Assembly: GCF_009832745.1 (NCBI RefSeq)
Contig: NZ_VRMJ01000004.1
Span: 1 to 64,000 of the forward strand
Reading direction: 5' to 3'
Source: Polaribacter septentrionalilitoris
GTDB taxonomy: Bacteria > Bacteroidota > Bacteroidia > Flavobacteriales > Flavobacteriaceae
Length of the DNA: 64,000 bases
How positions within the stretch are numbered: the first letter of the stretch is position 1; each line of letters starts with the position of its first letter. The position numbers and the translations under genes are program-made. Under the pieces are notes generated by a model. The model was not told the DNA's origin and searched no databases. It saw nothing but the letters and a program-made list of their open reading frames with translations. This document shows positions 25,693 to 33,999 of this stretch, in pieces.

Positions 25693-27009
25693 TTATTTAG
25701 AATTTAACAACACATGTTTCATTGCTTTTGCTTTTAACAAACACTCTTCATATTCTTTTTCTGGAATCGATTTTGCTGTAATTGCACCTCCTACAGAATA
25801 CGATATGTATTTTTTAGCTTTATTATATAAAATACTTCTGATGATTACATTAAAATCAAAATCATTATCAGGTGTAAAATATCCAATTGCCCCAGAATAC
25901 AAACCTCGTTTTGTTGCCTCTAAGTTTTCTATAATTTTCATCGCAGAAACTTTTGGAGCGCCAGTCATACTTCCCATTGGAAAAGTATCTTTAAGTACAT
26001 CAATTGGATTTGTTTTAGATTCATCAATTTCTGAAACTACAGTAGAAATCATTTGATGTACTTGCTTAAAAGAATACACTTTGCACAATTCTTCTACTTT
26101 TACAGTTCCTTTTTTGGCAGACTTAGACAAATCGTTTCTTACCAAATCTACAATCATCACGTTTTCTGCACGTTCTTTCTCATCACGCATTAAATCATTG
26201 GCAATTTGAGCATCATCAATTGTGCTAATTAAGCGTTTTGCGGTTCCTTTTATAGGTTGAGAAATAATTTTCTCACCTTCTTTTCTGATGTATCTTTCTG
26301 GTGATGCACACAAGGCATACTGCTCGTCAACTTTTAAAAATGAGGCAAAAGGAGGTTCTGAAATTTGATTGAGGTGTTTGTAAACTTCAACAGGATTTAT
26401 GCTGCTATTTTCAGCATAAAACTCCTGACAAAAATTGGCTTCATAAATATCTCCTCTATGAATGTGATCTAATACTTTTGTAACTTTAGCTTTGTATTCA
26501 TCCTTATGAATTCTAAGTTTTATTTTGATATCATTATTTGGGTTATCAAGGTTTTTCGATTGCGCTCGAAATGAAAAATTAGCAATTGCATTAAAATCAT
26601 CATCAATTTCATCATCAATAAATTTTAAATAATGAAACTCTGCAGTCTCACCTTTAATAAAAATTAGTTTTTTAGGCTGAAAAAAATACAAATCAGGAAA
26701 ATCTAATCCGTCAAAATTTGTTGAAGAAAGGTTTTCTACATCATTTTTAACATCATAAGTTATGTATCCAAAAATATAATCTTTGGTAGTAGTTTGATAT
26801 TCTTTTAGCTTGTCAAACGCATTGGTGTAATCTGTTTTGATAGAGGTAAAATCATCAGCAGCCAAAGCACAATCAAAACTTGTGTATTGTTGTTGGTAAT
26901 TGTTAGAATCTAACCAAATAACGGTTTCATATTGTTGAGACCAACACAAAAGATTGTGCTTGAATTCACTAATATTATCAACAGAAAAAGTACATATGGT
27001 TCTTTGCAT
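25693..27009 (-). CDS. pabB: Aminodeoxychorismate synthase component I / chorismate-binding enzyme
   Basis: The 438-residue protein belongs to the anthranilate/aminodeoxychorismate/isochorismate synthase family. The C-terminal catalytic half shows IHRGDIYEANFCQEF, ASPERYIR, QPIKGTAKR, VDLVRNDLSK, FPMGSMTGAPKV and GLYSGAIGYF. No trp genes or glutamine amidotransferase are adjacent, and the sequence is closest in layout to PabB for p-aminobenzoate and folate synthesis. Residues about 146-153 (FSFRAQSK) come from a repeat A copy. A leftward -7 box TATTTTTG (27018-27025) precedes the ATG. Confidence 0.9.
   Translation of the reverse strand: MQRTICTFSVDNISEFKHNLLCWSQQYETVIWLDSNNYQQQYTSFDCALAADDFTSIKTDYTNAFDKLKEYQTTTKDYIFGYITYDVKNDVENLSSTNFDGLDFPDLYFFQPKKLIFIKGETAEFHYLKFIDDEIDDDFNAIANFSFRAQSKNLDNPNNDIKIKLRIHKDEYKAKVTKVLDHIHRGDIYEANFCQEFYAENSSINPVEVYKHLNQISEPPFASFLKVDEQYALCASPERYIRKEGEKIISQPIKGTAKRLISTIDDAQIANDLMRDEKERAENVMIVDLVRNDLSKSAKKGTVKVEELCKVYSFKQVHQMISTVVSEIDESKTNPIDVLKDTFPMGSMTGAPKVSAMKIIENLEATKRGLYSGAIGYFTPDNDFDFNVIIRSILYNKAKKYISYSVGGAITAKSIPEKEYEECLLKAKAMKHVLLNSK
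26552..26574 (-). repeat. Interspersed repeat A inside pabB
   Basis: On the coding strand TCATTTCGAGCGCAATCGAA followed by AAA reads in frame as FSFRAQSK. It matches the outer arms of the copies at 14060-14088 and 24680-24707 and lies in the opposite orientation to the tilS copy relative to the gene. Confidence 0.65.
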
Positions 27010-27038
27010 AGAATTGTCAAAAATACAAATTGTATGTG

Positions 27039-28265
27039 TTAAAAAGTCTTTCCGAAGGTAAATTGTATAGGTATGGCAACTCCTGCGTTTTTAGCAAAAA
27101 AATTACCGTTAGAATAGTGCATAATTCGCAATTCAAAATTGTACTTTCTTTCTTTACCCAAGAAAAAACCGAGACCCATTGTATCTTGGTAAGTAATATT
27201 TGGACCAGTATTTATTCCGTCAATATCACTTTTGGTGATGTAAGTTGGGCCAATTAAAGAATAATTGGTGTACATGTCAAAGTTTTTTCTGCGTAACAGA
27301 TAAAATCGTAATACAGGAAAAATAGAAAAAGCATAAATGTTTTTATGGCTTTGTTGGGTTTGAAAAGCAGTAGCGCTCACGCCCCAATCTAAAGAGAATA
27401 TTTTTTTAGAACGATAAGCTAATTTCTGATACGTAACAGAAAAAGAATGTGTTGTTTTTAGTTCACCTAACCAAAAAATTGGAATTCCAAAACTCTCGAA
27501 ATTACCCACTTTTGTGTTCATGCTTAAAAACTTGTTAACGCCATAACCAATTTTACTGGTTCCATAACTTACTTGTAAAATATGATCTGGGAAATAATAC
27601 TCAGGTTTTTCTGCCAATTGAAAAGCTTCTTCATCAGATTTTTTTTGAAGATGATATTCAAAACCAACTGAAACCTGAGAAATAGAAGGTTGATTTTCTT
27701 TTTCTGATTTAGGAATAAATGTGGAGTTTAAACCTAATCTCCACTTCTCACTCAACTTGTAATTCAACCCAAAACCATATAATAAACTCACAAAACGAGT
27801 GTCAGGGTAAATTATTTCATCGTTAATTGGAAAACCACGTCTGCTCACATTTGCAGGTCCAGCTTCAGCATATAATGATAGTTTATCATTTAAAGGAAAA
27901 CTCTTTTTTAGTGATAAAGACCAAGCATTTATCCAAACACTTCTTTCATAACCAATATTATTTACATTGTTGTATTTGAACCAAGAGGCAGGTCTTATCA
28001 CACCAAATTGAAGCGCTAAATTTGGTTGAATTTTGTAACCTAAAAAAATAATTCTTCCAGAAAAAGCATTTTTGCTAAATGTTTCTGTAGCAAATCCAGG
28101 TTTTAAATTATCGTTTGAAAACGGATAAAAAATTCCTCCGAAATTAACACTGTAATAGGATTTCGATAAAAAGTCTGAAAGTTGTGTTTTGGGTATTTCT
28201 TTTTCTTGACTAAATAAGTTGATGGAAAGGAAAAAGATAAGTAAGAGTGCAACTCTTTTTTTCAT
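27039..28265 (-). CDS. PagL-like acyloxyacyl hydrolase (outer-membrane lipid A deacylase type)
   Basis: The start is set at 28265, giving a clean signal peptide (MKKRVALLLIFFLSINLFSQ); a longer TTG/ATG start would spoil it. The mature part, about 390 residues, is rich in alternating strands with aromatic ends, as in outer-membrane barrels. Near the C-terminus ELRIMHYSNGNFFAKNAG matches the catalytic H-x-S-N motif of PagL lipid A 3-O-deacylase. It is about twice the length of enterobacterial PagL, as seen in many Bacteroidota homologues. It may remodel lipid A. Confidence 0.8.
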   Translation of the reverse strand: MKKRVALLLIFFLSINLFSQEKEIPKTQLSDFLSKSYYSVNFGGIFYPFSNDNLKPGFATETFSKNAFSGRIIFLGYKIQPNLALQFGVIRPASWFKYNNVNNIGYERSVWINAWSLSLKKSFPLNDKLSLYAEAGPANVSRRGFPINDEIIYPDTRFVSLLYGFGLNYKLSEKWRLGLNSTFIPKSEKENQPSISQVSVGFEYHLQKKSDEEAFQLAEKPEYYFPDHILQVSYGTSKIGYGVNKFLSMNTKVGNFESFGIPIFWLGELKTTHSFSVTYQKLAYRSKKIFSLDWGVSATAFQTQQSHKNIYAFSIFPVLRFYLLRRKNFDMYTNYSLIGPTYITKSDIDGINTGPNITYQDTMGLGFFLGKERKYNFELRIMHYSNGNFFAKNAGVAIPIQFTFGKTF

Positions 28266-28356
28266 GTGATAAAAGTACATCAAAGTTTAAAAAGAAAAAA
28301 GTGGTGTATGTTTTTCGAAATTATTATATTTAGTCAAGAAAAAGAAAATTAAAGCT

Positions 28357-29073
28357 ATGAATTTATCAATTAAACTTAATAATATTCTGTTTTTAGATAT
28401 TGAAACAGTTCCGCAAGAAGAAAAATGGGAAAATCTCCCTAAAGCAACCCAAATACTTTTTGAACAAAAAACGCAATATCAAAGAAAGGATGATGTTACC
28501 GCATCAGATTTTTATGATCGTGCAGGGATTTGGGCAGAATTTGGAAAAATCATTTGTATTTCTGTGGGTTATTTTGTTGATGTTGACGATAAAAAACAAT
28601 TAAGAGTTACTTCTTTTTTTGGTGATGATGAGCATCAACTTTTAAGCAATTTTAAACAGTTGTTAGACAAGCATTTTACAAATAGAAATAATGTATTGTG
28701 TGCTCATAATGGTAAAGAATTTGACTTTCCTTTTATTGCTAGAAGAATGATTATTCATCAAATTGAACTCCCTAAAAAACTAAATTTATTTGGAAAAAAA
28801 CCTTGGGAAGTTCCGCATTTAGATACTTTAGAATTGTGGAAATTTGGAGATTATAAACATTATACCTCATTAAAATTATTGACATCGATTTTAGGAGTTC
28901 CATCACCAAAAGATGATATCGATGGAAGCGAAGTTGCCAAAGTATATTATGAAGAGCAAAACTTAAAAAGAATTGTAAATTATTGTGAGAAAGATACAAT
29001 TGCTGTTGCTCAAATTCTATTGCGATTTAACAATCAAGAATTGTTAAGTGATGTTGATATTGTTAGGGTTTAA
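28357..29073 (+). CDS. DEDD-type 3'-5' exonuclease
   Basis: The 238-residue protein has the three exonuclease motifs: ExoI LFLDIETVPQ (about 11-20), ExoII AHNGKEFDFPFIARR (about 118-132) and ExoIII YCEKDTIAVAQILLRF (about 208-223), where the tyrosine places it in the DEDDy group. It resembles the PolB-like stand-alone exonuclease domain (RNase H fold). It probably trims DNA or RNA. It is a single gene whose stop directly abuts that of the convergent ABC-F gene. Confidence 0.9.
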   Translation: MNLSIKLNNILFLDIETVPQEEKWENLPKATQILFEQKTQYQRKDDVTASDFYDRAGIWAEFGKIICISVGYFVDVDDKKQLRVTSFFGDDEHQLLSNFKQLLDKHFTNRNNVLCAHNGKEFDFPFIARRMIIHQIELPKKLNLFGKKPWEVPHLDTLELWKFGDYKHYTSLKLLTSILGVPSPKDDIDGSEVAKVYYEEQNLKRIVNYCEKDTIAVAQILLRFNNQELLSDVDIVRV

Positions 29074-30936
29074 TTACTCTTCTAATTTCATAGATAACTC
29101 TAACCAACGTTCTTCTTTTTGTTCTAAACTATCAATAATTTCTTGTAATTCTTCTGATTTTTTTGGGATGTCATCAGGAGCAATTTCAACATTTAAAAAC
29201 TGTTTTTCAATTCTTGTTTTTTGATTCTGTAATCGTTCAATTTCAGCTTCTAAAGCACCAAATTCTCTTTTTTCATTATATGTTAAGATGTTTTTGGAAG
29301 TTTTTTTCACTTCTTTTTCAACTTTCACCTCGCTTAAAGCTTCTTCTTTATAAGGGTTTGAACTTTCGTAAGCTCTAAAATCAGAGTAATTTCCAGGAAA
29401 GTTTTCTACAATTCCATCACCTCTAAAAACAAATAAAGCATCTACAATTTTATCCATAAAATAACGATCGTGAGAAACTACAATTAAGTTTCCTGGATAA
29501 TCTAATAAGAAGTTTTCGAGCACATTTAACGTTACTACATCTAAATCGTTAGTAGGTTCATCTAAAATTAAAAAATTAGGATTCTGAATTAAAACGGCAC
29601 ACAAATACAATCGTTTTTGTTCTCCACCAGATAATTTCTCTACAAAATCGTATTGTTTCTTTTTATCAAATAAAAAGCGTTCTAATAATTGAGAAGCAGA
29701 AATTCTTCTTCCTTTTGTTAACGGAATTTCTTCACCAAATTCTTTAACAACTTCAATAACCTTTTGTCCTTCTTTTACGTTGATACCTTTTTGAGTGTAA
29801 TACCCAAATTTAACGGTTTCACCTACAACAACTTTTCCTCCATCAATAGGAATTTGTTGTGTAATAATATTTAAAAAAGAAGATTTTCCTGTTCCGTTTT
29901 TACCAATTATTCCAACACGTTCTCCGCGTTTAAAAACATAGTCAAAACCATCTAAAATTACTTTATCATCAAAAGATTTGTGCAATTTATGTAGCTCTAA
30001 AATCTTGCTTCCCAAACGCTCCATGTTAATTTCTAACTGCACTTCATGATCTTTTCTACGTTGATGGGCTTTTTGTTTGATTTCAAAAAAATCATCAATT
30101 CTAGATTTTGATTTGGTGGTTCTTGCTTTGGGTTGTCTTCTCATCCAATCCAATTCTTTTTTAAACAAACTCTTTGCCTTACTTAGATTGGTTGCTTCTA
30201 AGGCCAAACGCTCTTCTTTATTTTGTAAATAATAAGAATAATTTCCTTTATACTTATAGATTTTTCCTTGATCTAACTCTAAAATTTCATTGCAAACACG
30301 TTCTAAAAAATAACGGTCGTGAGTTACCATAAAAAGTGTGATTTTCTCCTTTGCAAAAAATGCTTCTAGCCATTCTATCATTTCCAAATCTAAGTGATTT
30401 GTTGGCTCATCTAGAATTAATAAATCTGGTTTATTGATTAAAACAATAGCCAAAGACAACCTTTTCTTTTGTCCACCAGAAAGGTTTCCAACTTTAAGTG
30501 TTAAATCGTCTAGTTTTAATTTGGATAAAATCTGTTTGTATTGCGTTTCAAAATCCCAAGCATTGTATTGCTCCATTTTCTCAAAAGCAACTTGATACGC
30601 TTCAGCATTTTCTGGATTTTTTAGAGCTTTTTCATACTCATTAACAACCGATAGAATTATATTATCGGTCGCAAAAATGGTTTCTTCAATCGTTAAATTT
30701 GGATTCAAGACATCATTTTGAGCTAAATACGCAATAGAGATGCCTTTTCTGCTTACAATTTGTCCACTATCAGCAACATCTAAACCAGCGATAATATTTA
30801 AAATGGATGTTTTTCCACTACCATTTTTAGCAACAAAGGCAATTTTTTGATCTTTATTGATCCCAAAAGAGATGTTTTCAAATAAAACACGTTCTCCATA
30901 AGATTTAGAAATGTTTTCTACAGTTAAATAATTCAC
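29074..30936 (-). CDS. ABC-F family ATPase (Uup-like)
   Basis: The 620-residue soluble protein has two nucleotide-binding domains: Walker A GKNGSGKTS (about 36) with signature SGGQKKRLSLA, and GKNGTGKSS (about 347) with signature SGGEQKRLYLC. A charged interdomain linker containing MRRQPKARTTKSKSRIDDF and a C-terminal coiled coil (about 550-620) complete an Uup-type layout. ABC-F proteins act on ribosomes or, for Uup, on branched DNA. The GTG start is the family's usual N-terminus (NYLTVENISKSYGER). An attenuator-like hairpin lies 28 nt upstream. Confidence 0.93.
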   Translation of the reverse strand: MNYLTVENISKSYGERVLFENISFGINKDQKIAFVAKNGSGKTSILNIIAGLDVADSGQIVSRKGISIAYLAQNDVLNPNLTIEETIFATDNIILSVVNEYEKALKNPENAEAYQVAFEKMEQYNAWDFETQYKQILSKLKLDDLTLKVGNLSGGQKKRLSLAIVLINKPDLLILDEPTNHLDLEMIEWLEAFFAKEKITLFMVTHDRYFLERVCNEILELDQGKIYKYKGNYSYYLQNKEERLALEATNLSKAKSLFKKELDWMRRQPKARTTKSKSRIDDFFEIKQKAHQRRKDHEVQLEINMERLGSKILELHKLHKSFDDKVILDGFDYVFKRGERVGIIGKNGTGKSSFLNIITQQIPIDGGKVVVGETVKFGYYTQKGINVKEGQKVIEVVKEFGEEIPLTKGRRISASQLLERFLFDKKKQYDFVEKLSGGEQKRLYLCAVLIQNPNFLILDEPTNDLDVVTLNVLENFLLDYPGNLIVVSHDRYFMDKIVDALFVFRGDGIVENFPGNYSDFRAYESSNPYKEEALSEVKVEKEVKKTSKNILTYNEKREFGALEAEIERLQNQKTRIEKQFLNVEIAPDDIPKKSEELQEIIDSLEQKEERWLELSMKLEE

Positions 30937-30963
30937 AGAAATATAATTTGGCTACAAAGAAAC

Positions 30964-30992
30964 AAAAAACCCAAGAAGGATCTTGGGTTTTT
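30964..30992 (-). terminator. Terminator-like hairpin in the ABC-F leader
   Basis: A perfect 12-bp stem AAAAACCCAAGA/TCTTGGGTTTTT (30965-30976 and 30981-30992) has a run of six U when read leftward. It sits upstream of the ABC-F start and not downstream of any known gene. It could be a transcription attenuator or end a short RNA. Confidence 0.65.
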
Positions 30993-30995
30993 GAA

Positions 30996-31043
30996 ATCAT
31001 TTAACCATTTTGGGGGATTTTTAGGGGATTAAAATTAAATGAT
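30996..31043 (-). repeat. Inverted repeat next to the ABC-F terminator hairpin
   Basis: ATCATTTAA (30996-31004) and TTAAATGAT (31035-31043) pair over 9 bp around a 30-nt loop containing two GGGGATT-like segments. Confidence 0.5.
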
Positions 31044-31110
31044 GCTATGACATTGTAAACATATAGCAAATTAGAGTACTTGTCAATCCCTGAAAATGGT
31101 GAAATTTTCT

Positions 31111-31151
31111 CCTCACTGTTTTCAGTGAAGTACCTCACTGTTTTCAGTGAG
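31111..31151. repeat. Two tandem CTCACTG-TTTT-CAGTGAG dyads
   Basis: CCTCACTGTTTTCAGTGA occurs at 31111-31128 and again at 31133-31150, with a 22-nt period. Each unit is itself a 6-7 bp dyad. They lie about 75-115 nt before the nucleotidyltransferase start, at two helical turns apart, which fits a pair of operators or paired RNA hairpins. Confidence 0.75.
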
Positions 31152-31226
31152 TTTTATTCAATTCTAAATTTTTAGAATCTTTTAATTAATGCTATATTGC
31201 GGCTTTATAGTAACTAAAATTTTGAC

Positions 31227-32243
31227 ATGAAAATAATAGTACCAATGGCAGGAATTGGGTCTCGTTTAAGACCACATACTTTAACAGTTCCAAAACCTTT
31301 AACTGTAATTGCAGGAAAACCAATTGTACAGCGTTTGGTTGAAGATATCACATCTGTAGTTGATCAAAAAATTGATGAAATTGCTTTTATTATTGGTCCA
31401 TCTTCAAAAGGATTTCCTTCTAATACATCAGAAAAATTGATAAAAATTGCTGAAGAATTAGGAGCTAAAGGTTCTGTATATGTTCAAGAAGAAGCTTTAG
31501 GAACAGCACATGCTATTTTTTGTGCAAAAGAATCATTAAGTGGTCCTTGTGTGGTTGCTTTTGCTGATACTTTGTTCAAAGCTGATTTTAAATTAGACGC
31601 TAATGCTGATGGTGCAATTTGGGTAAAACAAGTAGATGATCCTAGTGCATTTGGTGTGGTAAAATTAAAAGACGGATATATCACTGATTTTGTAGAAAAA
31701 CCTAAAGATTTTGTTTCTGATTTAGCAATTATTGGTATTTATTACTTTAAAGACGGAGGAAAAGTTCGTGAAGAAATTCAATATTTGATTGATAATGATT
31801 TGAGAGAAAATGGAGAATACCAATTAACAAATGTTTTAGAATCTTTAAAGCAACAAGGTGCTAAATTTATTCCAGGAACTGTAAATGCTTGGATGGATTG
31901 TGGAAAAAAAGATCCAACAGTAGATACCAACAAACAGGTTTTAGGTTTTGAGCAAGAAGCTGGTAATAATTTAGTTGCTGATGATGTAGTATTGAATAAC
32001 TCAGAAATTATTCAGCCTTGTTTTGTAGGGGAAAATGTAGTGTTAAACAATACCAAAATTGGACCTTATGTTTCTATTGGTGCAAATAGTATTGTTGATG
32101 ATTCTACTATTGTAAATTCATTAATACAAAATAATGTTGTAATTTCTAATGCAGATTTAGATAATGCAATGATTGGTAGTCATGCAAAATATAATGGTAA
32201 ATATACTTCAGTAAGTATTGGAGATTATACCGAATTAACATAG
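31227..32243 (+). CDS. Sugar nucleotidyltransferase with left-handed beta-helix tail
   Basis: The 338-residue protein has the nucleotidyltransferase signature MAGIGSRLRPHTLTVPKPL (about 7-25), then EEALGTAHAIFCAKE, AFADTLF, FVEKPKD and WMDCGKKDPTV. The C-terminal 90 residues show hexapeptide-type repeats (EIIQPCFVGENVVLNNTKIG). It activates a sugar-1-phosphate with an NTP, giving glucose, mannose or rhamnose precursors for surface glycans. It heads a four-gene operon with envelope proteins. The exact sugar and nucleotide are uncertain. Confidence 0.88.
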   Translation: MKIIVPMAGIGSRLRPHTLTVPKPLTVIAGKPIVQRLVEDITSVVDQKIDEIAFIIGPSSKGFPSNTSEKLIKIAEELGAKGSVYVQEEALGTAHAIFCAKESLSGPCVVAFADTLFKADFKLDANADGAIWVKQVDDPSAFGVVKLKDGYITDFVEKPKDFVSDLAIIGIYYFKDGGKVREEIQYLIDNDLRENGEYQLTNVLESLKQQGAKFIPGTVNAWMDCGKKDPTVDTNKQVLGFEQEAGNNLVADDVVLNNSEIIQPCFVGENVVLNNTKIGPYVSIGANSIVDDSTIVNSLIQNNVVISNADLDNAMIGSHAKYNGKYTSVSIGDYTELT

Positions 32244-32245
32244 AG

Positions 32246-33226
32246 ATGTTTAGAATAAAGAGACAAGAAATTAGAAAAGAGAGACAATTTACCAATACAA
32301 AGTTGTCTCTTTTATCTTTGTTCTTTATTCTTATCTCGATTAATATTTTTTCTCAAGATAGTATTCCAGAAGCTAAGGATTTAACAGAGGAAAAAGAATT
32401 GAAATTTCAACAATTTTTTTTTAAAGCATTATCAGAAAAATCAATAGGAAATTATCAAAAAGCTATTGAAAATTTAGAAAGTTGTAATCAGATTTTAGCT
32501 AATGATGCTGCAGTTTTTTTTGAGTTTTCTAAAAATTATTTACAGCTAAATAAATCATTACTTGCAAAAGAATATATCAGTAGAGCATTAGTAAAAGATC
32601 CTGAAAATATCTGGATGCAAAAGCACTTGATAAAAATTAATATTAAGACAAGAGATTATGCTGATGCTATTACAATCCAACAAAAATTAGTAACTAAAAA
32701 CCCAAAAGAAAGAGATTTTTTAGTGAGGCTCTATTTGCATAATAGAGAATATAAAAAAGCAGTTTCTCTAATGAATGAGATGGAAGCAGATAATGCACTT
32801 TCATCAAACTTAAAAAGATTAAAAAGTAGTTTAGAAAAACGAAAAGGAAAATCTGTTATAGAAGAAAAGCAAATAAATACTCCAGTTTCGTTAAAAGAAC
32901 AATTTAAATCAAATAAATCTTATACAATTTTAAAACAGATTTTAGAGATTTCAGTTGCTGATTCTGAACAACTTTTAAAATATGCAACAGAAGGAATTTC
33001 ACTTTTCCCAGCGCAACCTTATGTCTATTTAATGCAAGGAAAAGCATTGAATTATCAGAAAAACTACAAAAAAGCGTTAACTACTTTAAATAATGGTATC
33101 GATTTTGTGATAGAAGAAAATATGGAAGCAGCATTTTATAAAGAAATGGCAATATCTTACAGAGGTTTAGGTAATCTTAAAGACGAAAAAAAATATTTAG
33201 AAAAGTCAAAAAAAATTAAAAGTTAG
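32246..33226 (+). CDS. Exported TPR-repeat protein
   Basis: The 326-residue protein has a hydrophobic export segment (LSLLSLFFILISINIFSQ, about 19-36) after a basic N-terminus, and then tetratricopeptide-type helices such as GNYQKAIENLESCNQIL, KSLLAKEYISRALVKDP and NYKKALTTLNNGIDF. TPR domains hold protein partners. It begins 2 nt after the nucleotidyltransferase stop and ends 2 nt before the DUF4292 gene, so it is cotranscribed. It probably works with the DUF4292 and EnvC-like proteins in the cell envelope; its partner is not known. Confidence 0.85.
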   Translation: MFRIKRQEIRKERQFTNTKLSLLSLFFILISINIFSQDSIPEAKDLTEEKELKFQQFFFKALSEKSIGNYQKAIENLESCNQILANDAAVFFEFSKNYLQLNKSLLAKEYISRALVKDPENIWMQKHLIKINIKTRDYADAITIQQKLVTKNPKERDFLVRLYLHNREYKKAVSLMNEMEADNALSSNLKRLKSSLEKRKGKSVIEEKQINTPVSLKEQFKSNKSYTILKQILEISVADSEQLLKYATEGISLFPAQPYVYLMQGKALNYQKNYKKALTTLNNGIDFVIEENMEAAFYKEMAISYRGLGNLKDEKKYLEKSKKIKS

Positions 33227-33228
33227 GT

Positions 33229-33999
33229 ATGAAGTGGGTAAAATATATCGCTGTTATTGTTATTGTTTTTACTTCATGTAAAACCAAAAAAAACTTAATG
33301 AGTACTAGTTTGGTAGCTAAAGAAATGTCTGCAAAAAAAGTGGCTAGAAAACATATTGCATCTGGTTTTGATAAAAAAACTGTTTCTGCAAAAATGAAAG
33401 CTAATTTTAATAATGGAAAACTAAACCAAAGTATTTCAGTGAGTTTGCGAATGAAAAAAGATGAAGTAATTTGGTTAAAAGGAACTAAATTCATTACAGT
33501 TTTTAAAGCTAAAATCACACCAACTTCTGTAAGTTATTACTCACCTTATGCTAAGAACTACTTTGAAGGAGATTTTTCTATGCTTAAGAAACTATTAGGT
33601 ACAGATATTAATTTTGAACAACTTCAGAATTTGTTACTTGGTCAGTCTATACTGAATGTAAAAGAACAGAAACAAAATATATCTATCCAAGATAACTCTT
33701 ATATTTTATCACCAGAAAATCAAGCTAGTTTGTTTGATATTTTCTTTGCTGTAAATCCATCACATTTTAAATTAGACAAACAATCTATTGTAAACTCACT
33801 TAGAAGTCAACGTTTGGACATAATTTATCCTTCCTACAGTTTTTCTGATGATGAAATTTTTCCATCAGAAATAAACATAAAAGCAAAACAGCCAGGAAAA
33901 TTTACAAATATTAATTTTTTTGTAAAATCTATAGAGTTTGATACTAGTTTTGATACTCCTTTTTCAATACCAAAAGGGTATAAGCAAATTAAATTATAG
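33229..33999 (+). CDS. DUF4292-type lipoprotein
   Basis: The 256-residue protein has a lipoprotein signal (MKWVKYIAVIVIVFTSC, Cys17). The mature part is beta-rich, with SVSLRMKKDEVIWLKGTKFITVFKAKITP, FEGDFSMLKKLLGTDINFEQLQNLLLGQ and a C-terminal FTNINFFVKSIEFDTSF. The overall form resembles LolA/LolB-like half-barrels and is known in Bacteroidota as DUF4292. It may bind lipid at the outer membrane (inference). Its TAG shares one base with the GTG of the next gene, indicating coupled translation. Confidence 0.87.
   Translation: MKWVKYIAVIVIVFTSCKTKKNLMSTSLVAKEMSAKKVARKHIASGFDKKTVSAKMKANFNNGKLNQSISVSLRMKKDEVIWLKGTKFITVFKAKITPTSVSYYSPYAKNYFEGDFSMLKKLLGTDINFEQLQNLLLGQSILNVKEQKQNISIQDNSYILSPENQASLFDIFFAVNPSHFKLDKQSIVNSLRSQRLDIIYPSYSFSDDEIFPSEINIKAKQPGKFTNINFFVKSIEFDTSFDTPFSIPKGYKQIKL

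Noticed and set aside
31111-31151. Possible two-unit CRISPR array
   Set aside because: The units are palindromic with a gap of only 4 nt, far too short for spacers, and no cas genes are near.
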